From NCBI GenBank assembly GCA_964370075.1, contig CAYJHC010000021.1, positions 1 to 24,174 on the forward strand: a stretch of DNA of 24,174 nucleotides, in the 5' to 3' direction. The stretch comes from CAYJHC01 sp964370075. GTDB taxonomy: Bacteria; Bacillota; Clostridia; Peptostreptococcales; Anaerovoracaceae. Under the pieces are notes generated by a model. The model saw only the letters and a list, made by a program, of their open reading frames with translations, searched no databases and was not told the DNA's origin. Positions 1 through 7,283 of this stretch are shown here, one piece after another. Position numbers and translations under genes: made by a program. Every line of letters starts with the position of its first letter. The first letter of the stretch is position 1.

Positions 1-71
1 AATCTACAGCCAGCTCGAATTGCCGCTTCTGCCATAGCTTCATTACCCTTCATTAGTTTTCTTTCTGACAT
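1..71 (-). CDS. vorB: 2-oxoacid:ferredoxin oxidoreductase alpha-type subunit, N-terminal fragment (VorB/KorA)
   Basis: Only the first 23 codons lie in the window; the gene continues past base 1. The visible start reads MSERKLMKGNEAMAEAAI followed by RAGCR, which matches the typical N-terminus of the pyrimidine-binding subunit of 2-ketoisovalerate or 2-oxoglutarate ferredoxin oxidoreductases (an MKGNEA...AEAAIRAGC pattern). These cytoplasmic enzymes oxidatively decarboxylate 2-oxoacids to acyl-CoA and pass electrons to ferredoxin. The ATG at 69-71 has a GGAGGG ribosome site overlapping the end of the upstream ferredoxin gene, 12 bp away, so the two are co-transcribed. Substrate (branched-chain versus 2-oxoglutarate) cannot be settled from 23 residues, and the symbol is a family-level choice. 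Confidence 0.65.
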   Translation of the reverse strand, partial: MSERKLMKGNEAMAEAAIRAGCR

Positions 72-83
72 ACCTATTCCCTC

Positions 84-302
84 CTATTTCTCTCTATATA
101 TGTTAATAACCCCATCTGGACACATAATCCCACAATTGCCACAACCTATGCATTCGTCCATATTAATGCACTTAATTGGCCTATAATCTTTTACATTAAC
201 TTTTTCCATATCAATTTCTAATATTTTTTTAGGACATGCGGCTATGCATAACCCGCAACCTTTACATTTGTCCTCTCTTATTTTTAAATAACCTATCCCC
301 AT
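84..302 (-). CDS. 2x[4Fe-4S] ferredoxin-type subunit of 2-oxoacid oxidoreductase
   Basis: A 72-residue protein with two complete cluster-binding motifs, CKGCGLCIAACP near residues 13-24 and CIGCGNCGIMCP near 51-62. It is the size and type of the delta/ferredoxin subunit (VorD/KorD) that feeds electrons from the thiamine-dependent core of 2-oxoacid:ferredoxin oxidoreductases to soluble ferredoxin. Translation could begin at GTG codons at 309-314, but the ATG at 300-302 is preferred because the ribosome site AAAGGTGGTGA lies just upstream of it and would overlap the GTG starts. It is the first gene of a minus-strand operon, with the vorB-like gene 12 bp downstream. A stand-alone ferredoxin is possible, but the neighbour makes the subunit role likely. 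Confidence 0.85.
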   Translation of the reverse strand: MGIGYLKIREDKCKGCGLCIAACPKKILEIDMEKVNVKDYRPIKCINMDECIGCGNCGIMCPDGVINIYREK

Positions 303-325
303 CTTGGTCACCACCTTTCATTCAT

Positions 326-356
326 ATTATAATATAATTTTAGATATTTTTGTAAA
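326..356 (-). promoter_or_regulatory. Putative sigma-A promoter of the ferredoxin/vorB operon
   Basis: Read on the minus strand: TTTACA (351-356), a 19-bp spacer, then a perfect TATAAT (326-331), about 24 bp before the chosen start codon. The spacer is 2 bp longer than ideal. No operator is apparent. Confidence 0.55.
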
Positions 357-619
357 GTTTTTCCTATTTTTTCATTATAACTTGTGCAATTTTATTGTTT
401 TTAATTGATATTCAATATATTTTCTATGGACTATCACAATCAGCACATTACATTACTGTTAGCTCTTTCATTTCCACTTTATTTTTCTAAATATATTAAT
501 ACTTACATTTAAACCTCTCAAATATAGGCTAACACAAGTTTATCTGCAACCTATGATGACTCCCCGCCCTCTAAAATTCATAGTCAGCAGCTTCAAAATT
601 TCACTCTTAGTCTAAAAAA
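357..619. other. Non-coding gap between divergent vor and aroA units
   Basis: No convincing gene is present on either strand; the longest frames are short and lack ribosome sites. The stretch is very AT-rich except for a G-rich block on the minus strand at 550-572. That block adjoins a potential 7-bp stem (524-530 with 548-554, one G-U pair). It could be part of a small structured RNA or a dispersed repeat; nothing in the sequence identifies it. Confidence 0.5.
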
Positions 620-648
620 TTTACAAATATTAGTAATTTTTCTAAAAT
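620..648 (+). promoter_or_regulatory. Putative sigma-A promoter of aroA-chorismate mutase
   Basis: TTTACA (620-625), a 17-bp spacer and TAAAAT (643-648), each one mismatch from consensus. Transcription would start near 655 and leave a leader of about 50 nt before the aroA ribosome site TTGGAGG. Confidence 0.6.
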
Positions 649-704
649 TATGATAGAATAGAAATAATATAGTTATCTGTTCTTTTAATGATTGGAGGCG
701 CGAT

Positions 705-1976
705 ATGGATATTAAAATTTTTCCTAAACCCTTGATGGGTTCTATAACAGCAATCCCTGCTAAATCGCATTTGCACAGAGTATTAATAGCTAACTTTTTA
801 TCTGAAAAAAAGGGGTATATTGACTTACCTAGGTTTTTGAACGCTAAGGATATTGAGTCTACAAAAAGCTGCTTATCACTTATCAAAGCCTCATTAGAAA
901 ATCATGCAAATGGAGCTGCGCCCAACAGGGATCCTCTTATTTTATACTGTGGCGAAAGCGCAACTACTTTAAGGTTACTTATCCCGACTGTTTGCGCCTT
1001 AGGCTTAGATGCGATTTTTCTGGGTGAACCTCAACTACAAAAAAGACCAATCCTTCCATTATTAAATGTTTTGGCAGAAAATGGTATTAATTTTTCCTTA
1101 AATCAAGATTTGCCAGAAGAAACCGATTCCTTTATACCACTGCTTTCAAACCCTGTTCATATTTGCACTTTGTCAGGAAAACTGAACAGTGGCCAATACA
1201 TAATGAAAGAAGGCGCATCATCTCAATTCATTTGTGGTTTATTATTCGCACTACCACATCTAAAAGGAGATAGCCAAATTTTAATTCCTAAACCTTTCAT
1301 AGCTTCCAGCTATGTAAATCTCACCATTGATGTTTTGGCCAACTTTGGTGTCAAGGTTTCATTTGATGAAAATGATAAACATATTATTCTAAGAATTAAT
1401 GGAGTTCAAAAATTTAATTCTCCTGAAGAAACTAAAATCGAAGGTGACTGGTCTAATGCAGCCTTTTGGACTGCAGCTAATTGTCTTAGCCCTAAAGAAA
1501 TTACGTGTACTGGTTTGGACATGGATTCCTATCAAGGAGACAAAGCTATTTTGGATATTATTGATTTAATGACCTCAAACAACGAGGCAACTATAGACCT
1601 TACTGATTGCCCTGATCTTGCTCCAATTGTTGCTATTCTTGCAGCTACAAACAAAGGGATCTATACGATTAGTAATATCGAAAAACCTTTTGCAAAAGAA
1701 TCCGATAGAATTGAAGCTTTAATCTATAACCTTGAAAAGCTAGGTGTAGACATAAAAGAAGGAAAAGAAGGGCTGATTATCACTGGCCAGAACACCCTTG
1801 GAGGCGGCGAGGTTCTTACTAGTTTTGCAGATCACCGAATAGTTATGGCTTTAGCCATTGCCTCTATCAAATGTAATGGCCCTATAGTAATAAAAAACTT
1901 CCAGGCTGTTAATAAGTCCTACCCTTCATTTTTTGAAGATTTTAAAAAGCTAGGAGGAGATTTTATACTAGTTTAA
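705..1976 (+). CDS. aroA: 3-phosphoshikimate 1-carboxyvinyltransferase (EPSP synthase)
   Basis: This 423-residue cytoplasmic enzyme transfers the enolpyruvyl group of PEP to shikimate-3-phosphate, step six of the shikimate pathway. Family landmarks in order: substrate loop AKSHLHR (19-25), phosphate/PEP loop GESATTLRLL (83-92), ASSQ (171-174), GDWSNAAF (247-254), catalytic Asp in PDLAP (D304), KESDRI (331-336) and FADHRIVMA (374-382). Length is normal. The start ATG follows TTGGAGGCG at good spacing. Ala86 occupies the place of the Gly in the GNAGT motif of glyphosate-sensitive enzymes such as that of E. coli (Gly96), and Leu91 replaces Pro101. The chorismate mutase gene follows after 58 bp and both share the terminator at 2339-2366. 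Confidence 0.95.
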   Translation: MDIKIFPKPLMGSITAIPAKSHLHRVLIANFLSEKKGYIDLPRFLNAKDIESTKSCLSLIKASLENHANGAAPNRDPLILYCGESATTLRLLIPTVCALGLDAIFLGEPQLQKRPILPLLNVLAENGINFSLNQDLPEETDSFIPLLSNPVHICTLSGKLNSGQYIMKEGASSQFICGLLFALPHLKGDSQILIPKPFIASSYVNLTIDVLANFGVKVSFDENDKHIILRINGVQKFNSPEETKIEGDWSNAAFWTAANCLSPKEITCTGLDMDSYQGDKAILDIIDLMTSNNEATIDLTDCPDLAPIVAILAATNKGIYTISNIEKPFAKESDRIEALIYNLEKLGVDIKEGKEGLIITGQNTLGGGEVLTSFADHRIVMALAIASIKCNGPIVIKNFQAVNKSYPSFFEDFKKLGGDFILV

Positions 1977-2034
1977 CATAAATTTTTTAAATTATTTTTT
2001 CTTATTATATTAAATTTATCAAAGGAGAGCTCCC

Positions 2035-2328
2035 ATGGGTTTATATAATTCACCAATTAATGATGTACGTAAACAAATAAACGACATTGATATAGAAATG
2101 CTAGAATTGTTCAGAAAAAGGATGAATCTTATCGAAAGTCTTTCTTATTATAAAACCTCTGTATCTGCCCCTATAGAGGATAAGGAAAGAGAATTTGATA
2201 AAATGAGACTCGCATGTAAGCAGCTTGGATCTCCTTATGAAAATTATTCTCACTTTTTTATGACAGGACTTTTTGAAGCAAGTAAAGCCTTTCAAAGAGA
2301 TTTGACAAACAAGGCGAAGCAACTCTAA
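2035..2328 (+). CDS. Chorismate mutase, AroQ type, stand-alone
   Basis: A 97-residue all-helical chorismate mutase that converts chorismate to prephenate, the entry to phenylalanine and tyrosine. Compared with the E. coli P-protein mutase domain, all expected active-site positions are present: R12, R29, K40, D49, R52, E53 and Q87. There is no fused prephenate dehydratase, dehydrogenase or DAHP synthase domain. The ribosome site AAAGGAGAG precedes the ATG. It lies 58 bp after aroA on the same strand with no terminator between, so the pair forms a small aromatic operon. Related AroQ-fold enzymes such as isochorismate pyruvate lyases are similar in size, but the aroA context favours chorismate mutase. 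Confidence 0.88.
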   Translation: MGLYNSPINDVRKQINDIDIEMLELFRKRMNLIESLSYYKTSVSAPIEDKEREFDKMRLACKQLGSPYENYSHFFMTGLFEASKAFQRDLTNKAKQL

Positions 2329-2338
2329 ACTGTTATAA

Positions 2339-2366
2339 AAAATATCGCCTATTTAGGCGATATTTT
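2339..2366. terminator. Bidirectional terminator between chorismate mutase and LtaS-like genes
   Basis: Perfect 12-bp arms (2339-2350 and 2355-2366) around a 4-nt ATTT loop with a GC-rich core. T-rich sequence lies on both sides, with six T's on the minus strand. It sits between two convergent stop codons. Confidence 0.85.
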
Positions 2367-2378
2367 ATTATCTAAAAT

Positions 2379-4367
2379 TTACTCCGTGGTACTTAAGATT
2401 TCATTCCCACTTTCTACCTGACTTACTTTCATGTTAACAACCTCACTTGGATCAACTTTCTCATTTAAACCAAGTAGAGTAGGGCTAATATAGAAGGTAT
2501 CCAGAATTTCTCCATCCAAATTCACCTTACTATATTGATTAAAGTTATTCCCTTGAATAAAATAACTATCGCCTATTTGAACAACTTCTTCTACCGTTAT
2601 GTCATTAACTCCCATCTTTAAATCTGTTTTTGTAAAAGGCATTCTACCATTATAGATATACATATTCCCATATAGAGTATCATACTGCAAAGCTAGTAGG
2701 TTTTCGGCATAGTCTTCTGTTCCCATATAGTTTTGGTGGAATGTAGTCATAACTCCCTCATGGATTCCTATCAAATCTAATACTTCCGCAGTAAGTTGAT
2801 AGGCCACCTTATCGCCACCATCAAAATCATCTTGAATTCCATAGTTGCTCCATACGACATATTCCGTTTGATACATATTGCGCCCCTCTAAGGTCGAGTC
2901 ATCTATACTTTCTATTGCAGGAAGATGGTCACCATAAATTACAACTACTGTCTCTTCATCATAATTACTAACTTCTTCAATTAATTCACCAACAAACTTA
3001 TCCGACTCATAGCAAAGATTTACATAATGTTCATACTGCCATTTTAGGCTTTCATCAAGTTCAGTTATAACCTCTATTTCCGGATTTTCAATTATCTGAG
3101 TTTCCGAATACCTTCCATGCCCTTCAACTGCAACAGTAAACACATAATCTTTTCCCTCTGTAGAGTCTAGTGCAGCAAAAATATTTTCAGTTAATATCTC
3201 GTCTTTAGCCCAGTTCCCTTCAGTCTTTTCTACGCCTATCATATATTCTAATGAAGTAAATGTATCAAACCCTAAATTTGCATAGACTTCATTCCTTCCG
3301 TAGAAAACTCCTCTGTGATTATGTATTGCGTGAGTCCCATAACCTAACGCCTTTAGGTCATACGCGTAACTTTCTGAAACTTGATCAGCCATTATACTTT
3401 TATACGCGTACTCTCCTGGCCCAAAGAGCTTTGCACTATACCCAGTTAACAACTCAAATTCCGTGTTTGCTGTTCCCGCTCCCATAGATGGAACCGTCAA
3501 TAGCCCACTTGGGTTTTCTTCTTGTAGTTGTCTATAATTTGGAATCGGATCTTTTGTAAACTCTATCCCTTCTATTGCAGTGGGGTCTATAATTGATTCT
3601 AGTTGAACAAATATAATATTCGGTCCAAGCTTTCCTGTTTCTTTTGTAGTTTGTTCAGCATGTACTGTAGTATTCAATTCTTCTTCTGTAAAAATTCCAC
3701 TAATTAATTCTTCTGAATAATCCTCTGGTTTATCTACCCCTTGGTCTAACCAAGTACTTAAGAAACTATACGGTACTCCATTATCTCTATATCCATAGGC
3801 TAAGTTTGGAAAAAATGTATCCAGCGTTTCTGTTTTTATTCCTATCGCAAGGCTTCCTCCCACAAACACCCCCGCAAGAACAACTCCCGCTACTAGTTTT
3901 CGATAATTTTTAACAGTCTTTCTCTTTGGTAATTTTAAAAACAGAAAAATCAACAACCCGATCCCCACAATAAGCGAGCCTGCATACAAGATAATATCTC
4001 CAATAGCCATGTATGCAATGGTCATTTCTAAACCTTCTGGGATAGCCTGTAAGTCACTTACTGTAAAAGGGGTCATTCTTTCTGAAAGTATTATTCCGTT
4101 TGTAACTCCTATTGCTAGCCACACCATAGTCACTAGCACTATGACAAAAATTCTCCTTTTAAATATTATTGATATGGATAAAGTTCCAAATATTATAATA
4201 GTGTTAATTATAAACACAGGAAATTCACCTATAACATAATCTACTAATAATGCAAACTCCTTCCTGGCTAAAAACTCTATCAACAAATTTAATCCCACCG
4301 CCAATACAATATTAACGACCAATAAATTACTTAGATACTTATTATAAAAATTCTTTAGTTTTTCCAT
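2379..4367 (-). CDS. LtaS-like membrane phosphoglycerol transferase / sulfatase-family protein
   Basis: 662 residues. Hydrophobic segments near 15-32, 50-70, 72-95, 115-145 and 158-176 form an N-terminal membrane domain. An extracellular alkaline-phosphatase/sulfatase fold follows, with the metal ligand Glu in QLESI (E257), the expected nucleophile Thr in GAGTANTEFE (T299), H417 in VEGHGRY, and YGDH (D480, H481). This matches lipoteichoic acid synthases, which polymerise glycerol phosphate from phosphatidylglycerol outside the membrane. Residues about 575-640 (TKTDLKMG ... GDSYFIQGNNFNQYSKVNL) look like an immunoglobulin-like IPT/TIG domain. The gene starts 1 bp after the rsmA stop and is the last of a four-gene operon. 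True LtaS activity rather than a related transferase is inferred. Confidence 0.85.
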   Translation of the reverse strand: MEKLKNFYNKYLSNLLVVNIVLAVGLNLLIEFLARKEFALLVDYVIGEFPVFIINTIIIFGTLSISIIFKRRIFVIVLVTMVWLAIGVTNGIILSERMTPFTVSDLQAIPEGLEMTIAYMAIGDIILYAGSLIVGIGLLIFLFLKLPKRKTVKNYRKLVAGVVLAGVFVGGSLAIGIKTETLDTFFPNLAYGYRDNGVPYSFLSTWLDQGVDKPEDYSEELISGIFTEEELNTTVHAEQTTKETGKLGPNIIFVQLESIIDPTAIEGIEFTKDPIPNYRQLQEENPSGLLTVPSMGAGTANTEFELLTGYSAKLFGPGEYAYKSIMADQVSESYAYDLKALGYGTHAIHNHRGVFYGRNEVYANLGFDTFTSLEYMIGVEKTEGNWAKDEILTENIFAALDSTEGKDYVFTVAVEGHGRYSETQIIENPEIEVITELDESLKWQYEHYVNLCYESDKFVGELIEEVSNYDEETVVVIYGDHLPAIESIDDSTLEGRNMYQTEYVVWSNYGIQDDFDGGDKVAYQLTAEVLDLIGIHEGVMTTFHQNYMGTEDYAENLLALQYDTLYGNMYIYNGRMPFTKTDLKMGVNDITVEEVVQIGDSYFIQGNNFNQYSKVNLDGEILDTFYISPTLLGLNEKVDPSEVVNMKVSQVESGNEILSTTE

Positions 4368-4368
4368 T

Positions 4369-5235
4369 CTAATCGTCTAGTCCTTTCGCAATACGCCCAA
4401 ATTCTTCTATTGACAAAGTTTCTGCTCTTCGCTTTTCGTCTATTTCTACTTTTTCCAGTAAATCTTTCACTTCTTCTTTATTAAGACCATCTACTCCAAT
4501 TAATGAATTACCCAAGGTTTTTCTTCTTTGCGAAAATGCCTTTTTTATGCATTGCCAAAACTTATCTTCATTTACGTCTTTTACTGGTTTTTCATCTTTT
4601 ATATCCAGCCTAATTACAGCAGAATCAACTTTTGGAGGCGGATAAAACACATCTCTTGTCACTGTAAATAAATATTCTACATCACAATAGTATTGGACCG
4701 CAACTGAGATTGCGCCGTAGACCTTACTCCCCGGGCCTGACTTAAGCCTCTCTGCAACTTCTTTTTGCATCATTACAGTTATAGACTCAATAGGTGCCTG
4801 TTCTTCCAACAGTTTCATAATTATAGGGGTAGTTATGTAGTAAGGAAGATTTCCTACTATCCTAACATTCTCAAATGTCCCTGCCTCTGTAATAAGTTTA
4901 TTCATGTCGACCTTTAAAACATCTTGGTTTACCACCTCTATATTTTCTAAATCCTTTAAAGTATCCTCCAAAATTGGAATTAGTTTTTTATCTATTTCTA
5001 TGGCTATAACTTTCTTCGCTACTACAGCCAATTCCCTAGTTAAAACTCCAATCCCGGGGCCTATCTCAATAACTAGGTCTTCTTCTCCTATCTGAGTTCC
5101 CTCCACTATTTTATCAATAATGTTTTTGTCAGTAAGAAAATTTTGGCCTAAACTTTTAGACAACTCAAAATTATGCTTATCCTTAATAAATCTAATTTCC
5201 TTTTTTGAGTAGAGCTTTATGTCTCTATCTGTCAT
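4369..5235 (-). CDS. rsmA: 16S rRNA (adenine1518-N6/adenine1519-N6)-dimethyltransferase
   Basis: 288 residues, the usual length of RsmA/KsgA, which dimethylates two adjacent adenines in helix 45 of 16S rRNA late in 30S assembly. Visible motifs are SLGQNFLTD (28-36), the SAM-binding EIGPGIGVLTREL (57-69), NLPYYITTPI (129-138), the substrate-side QKEVAERL, PPPKVDSAVIRL and FSQRRKTLGNSL. The start ATG lies inside the end of rnmV, an 11-bp overlap that implies translational coupling. The order rnmV-rsmA is conserved widely in Firmicutes. Confidence 0.97.
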   Translation of the reverse strand: MTDRDIKLYSKKEIRFIKDKHNFELSKSLGQNFLTDKNIIDKIVEGTQIGEEDLVIEIGPGIGVLTRELAVVAKKVIAIEIDKKLIPILEDTLKDLENIEVVNQDVLKVDMNKLITEAGTFENVRIVGNLPYYITTPIIMKLLEEQAPIESITVMMQKEVAERLKSGPGSKVYGAISVAVQYYCDVEYLFTVTRDVFYPPPKVDSAVIRLDIKDEKPVKDVNEDKFWQCIKKAFSQRRKTLGNSLIGVDGLNKEEVKDLLEKVEIDEKRRAETLSIEEFGRIAKGLDD

Positions 5236-5827
5236 TATTTTTCATCCCCTCTTCTAGCCGGTCTCTTATTTCCGCCTTACTAACTTTATATAAGTTGATT
5301 TTTTCTAAAATTTGTTTACCATTTCCATATCCGAATCCAAACTCATCAGCAATTAAAACTCGTTTGCTCTTTGAATCATTTTCTCCAACTAGGCCTAACT
5401 CCCAGATATCTGCTTGGGTTAAAGGTTCTATTCTGCTTATGCTTTTATTTTTTTCCTTTTTCTCTTTGGACTTTGAAGCCCAAAGAGCTTTAGCCTTTTC
5501 TAGAGCATCAATTATATCTTCTTCTGATGCATTCTCTATACCAATATCTTTTTTTTTCTTCGCCTTATCCCTAGGCAAAAATGCCTCTTTTGCAAAAGGA
5601 AACCTATCCTTTATTCTTTTTCGAATCTGCTCCCCTGCATGGTCTGGATCTGTAAAAATAATAATTCCTACTTCATCATAAGCTTTTTCTATTTCTTTCC
5701 AGGTTGTTTTATTTATTCCATAGCCATGAGTTTCTATTGTCTTTATTCCTGCTATGTTTTTTAATCTAGCGGTATCATCTTTTCCCTCTACGACAACTAT
5801 TTCCTTTAAATCTATTTCATATTTCAT
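5225..5827 (-). CDS. rnmV: Ribonuclease M5
   Basis: 200 residues with a TOPRIM domain: VVEGKDDTARL (12-22) carries the catalytic Glu and FTDPDHAGEQIRKRI (58-72) the DxD metal site. RNase M5 makes the final cuts that mature 5S rRNA in low-GC Gram-positive bacteria, acting on the precursor bound to ribosomal protein uL18. It lies 2 bp after the septum-protein gene and overlaps rsmA by 11 bp, so the four genes from 6258 to 2379 form one operon. Confidence 0.95.
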   Translation of the reverse strand: MKYEIDLKEIVVVEGKDDTARLKNIAGIKTIETHGYGINKTTWKEIEKAYDEVGIIIFTDPDHAGEQIRKRIKDRFPFAKEAFLPRDKAKKKKDIGIENASEEDIIDALEKAKALWASKSKEKKEKNKSISRIEPLTQADIWELGLVGENDSKSKRVLIADEFGFGYGNGKQILEKINLYKVSKAEIRDRLEEGMKNNDR

Positions 5828-5829
5828 AT

Positions 5830-6258
5830 CTATTCTTCCTCTGGGAGTTGGAATACAATCTCTCCTGGATTTACCATATCGAGCTTTTCTCGAGCTAGCT
5901 CCTCCATATACTCTGGATCATCTAGGCTTTTCAACTCATTATAAACACTCTGCAACTCTTCTCTAAGTGCGATATTCTCTTTTTCTAATCTATTTTTTTC
6001 AATAAGCTCTTCTACAAGCTGAATTGTTATGCCACCCATAACAATTATAATAATGCCAACCACTATCAACTGCATCATAAATCGCCTCTTATCAAAGGCT
6101 TTCTTTGAAGCTTTACTTCTTTTTTCCTCTGAAACAGTTTGTTTTCTGACAGTTTTTTTAGAACCAACCTTTCGGCTCTCTCTTGCTTCTTTGACTGCTT
6201 CCAAATCAACTACGTGTCCACGTCTTTTAAATTCCTCACTTCTACTTCTTCTTGCCAT
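5830..6258 (-). CDS. DivIC/FtsB-type septum formation initiator protein
   Basis: 142 residues with the classic bitopic layout: a basic cytoplasmic region (1-58), one membrane helix (about 61-81), then an extracellular heptad-rich coiled coil (about 82-112) and the family signature DPEYMEELAREKLDMVNPGEIVFQ in the segment 114-137. Such proteins form the FtsL-FtsB(DivIC)-DivIB complex that activates septal peptidoglycan synthesis. The N-terminal tail is longer than in E. coli FtsB and rich in Lys and Arg, as in Gram-positive DivIC. It heads the operon with rnmV, rsmA and the LtaS-like gene. The ribosome site before the ATG (AGGTAAG) is weak and close. Whether it is the division paralogue or another family member cannot be told here. 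Confidence 0.87.
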   Translation of the reverse strand: MARRSRSEEFKRRGHVVDLEAVKEARESRKVGSKKTVRKQTVSEEKRSKASKKAFDKRRFMMQLIVVGIIIIVMGGITIQLVEELIEKNRLEKENIALREELQSVYNELKSLDDPEYMEELAREKLDMVNPGEIVFQLPEEE

Positions 6259-6346
6259 CTTACCTATTTTATTCTATAATTACTTTAGTTATATTTTTTA
6301 TATGGATTCCGGCTCTAACAATATAGTTATACCGAAAATTCCAAAC

Positions 6347-6367
6347 AAATAATCCTTCGGATTATTT
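6347..6367 (+). promoter_or_regulatory. Hairpin in the leader of the acyl-ACP thioesterase gene
   Basis: Perfect 9-bp arms AAATAATCC and GGATTATTT around a TTC loop, ending 21 bp before the start codon and just upstream of the TGGAGG ribosome site. There is no T-run, so it is not a simple terminator. It could be an operator or an RNA stem affecting translation. The role is unknown. Confidence 0.4.
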
Positions 6368-6388
6368 ATCAAATGGAGGTTATTATCT

Positions 6389-7138
6389 ATGATTTTTTCT
6401 TTTGACAAAGAGTATAAGATTCCTAGCACGGCATCTTCTCCCTTAAGCCCTACAATAAATACAATTTCTGTGCTACAGTCTCTGGCCGCAGATCACTCTG
6501 ATTTTGTCAACTATTCTCCGCAGTGGTTTTCTGATAATTCTCTTGCTTGGTTTATAATTGACTGGCATATTGTTTTTCAAGCAACCCCTAAAGAAAATAG
6601 TATTGTTAAGGGTTCTACCTGGTCAATTGCTCATCGAAGATTACAAGCTCACCGAAGTTTCATACTTACTGATGAAGATAATAATATTATATTAAAAGCC
6701 TTAACAAAATGGGCTTTAATAAACACCAACACTCGAAGACCAACTAAGCCGACTGAAGAAATGATGTCTCGATATGGAGCCGGTAAAGAGGAAATCTTCC
6801 CAAACGAAACATTTAGCCAAGAAGTTCCTAAAAGCGAAAACCTTTCATCAACAGAGTTAATATTAGTTAATGAATCGCATATCGATGTAAATAATCACCT
6901 AAACAACATTGTTTATATGGGATGGCATGAAGATTTAGTTTTAAAGTATTCTTCCAAAAATATAATTCTTTTAGACTTAAAAGTACATTATCACAAAGAA
7001 GCTTATAAAAACGATTCAATTAGGCATAATTTATTTCGTACTTCTAATTCCAGTGGATCTGACATCTATATTTCACAATTTGTAAAAAACGATAATCCTG
7101 ACCATATCCACTGCCAAATAACATCCACATGGAGGTAA
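6389..7138 (+). CDS. Acyl-ACP thioesterase (FatA/FatB-like)
   Basis: 249 residues, the usual size for bacterial acyl-ACP thioesterases, which release free fatty acids from acyl carrier protein in the cytoplasm. A tandem hot-dog fold is indicated. The N-terminal half has the conserved W/R/Q pattern (WFIIDWHIVF; STWSIAHRRLQAHRSFILTD), KALTKWALINTNTRRPTKP is typical of the family, and the C-terminal half carries the catalytic motif IDVNNHLNN, with D166, N168 and H170 fitting the family's Asp/Asn/His set. It is a single-gene unit, divergent from the DivIC operon and ending in its own terminator. The ribosome site is TGGAGG before the ATG. Chain-length preference cannot be read from the sequence. 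Confidence 0.9.
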   Translation: MIFSFDKEYKIPSTASSPLSPTINTISVLQSLAADHSDFVNYSPQWFSDNSLAWFIIDWHIVFQATPKENSIVKGSTWSIAHRRLQAHRSFILTDEDNNIILKALTKWALINTNTRRPTKPTEEMMSRYGAGKEEIFPNETFSQEVPKSENLSSTELILVNESHIDVNNHLNNIVYMGWHEDLVLKYSSKNIILLDLKVHYHKEAYKNDSIRHNLFRTSNSSGSDIYISQFVKNDNPDHIHCQITSTWR

Positions 7139-7157
7139 GCTAAGCTTACCTTTTTTT
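7134..7157 (+). terminator. Rho-independent terminator overlapping the thioesterase stop codon
   Basis: GGTAAGC (7134-7140), loop TAA, GCTTACC (7144-7150), then seven T's. The gene's own TAA stop (7136-7138) is inside the left arm. Confidence 0.88.
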
Positions 7158-7164
7158 ACTATCT

Positions 7165-7251
7165 TTATAAATTTGTTAAACTTACTATTTTTCCTATTAC
7201 TTTACCGTGTCCATCCAAAATAGTTTGTGATAATTTACTTCCCTTTTTCAT
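7165..7251 (-). CDS. Possible 28-residue peptide or remnant downstream of the M23 peptidase
   Basis: A coding-like frame starts at ATG 7249-7251 (MKKGSKLSQTILDGHGKV and on) and ends at TAA 7165-7167. The same frame is open further upstream, into the 3' end of the M23 gene, for 46 codons in all, but has no other start codon. No good ribosome site precedes the ATG. It could be a remnant of a lost gene or a former C-terminal extension of the peptidase now out of frame. No family is recognised. Confidence 0.2.
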   Translation of the reverse strand: MKKGSKLSQTILDGHGKVIGKIVSLTNL

Positions 7252-7283
7252 AGTTTCACTATTAACAAAGAAAGAATCATCTC

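Noticed and set aside
593..886. Long frames antisense to aroA, gdpP, the M23 gene, leuA and others.
   Set aside because: They overlap confidently identified genes in other frames, lack ribosome sites and show no domain signatures.
6350..6378. A FabT-like operator (TTTGATTATCAAA type) upstream of the thioesterase gene.
   Set aside because: Only one half (ATCAAAT) fits; the other half does not match.
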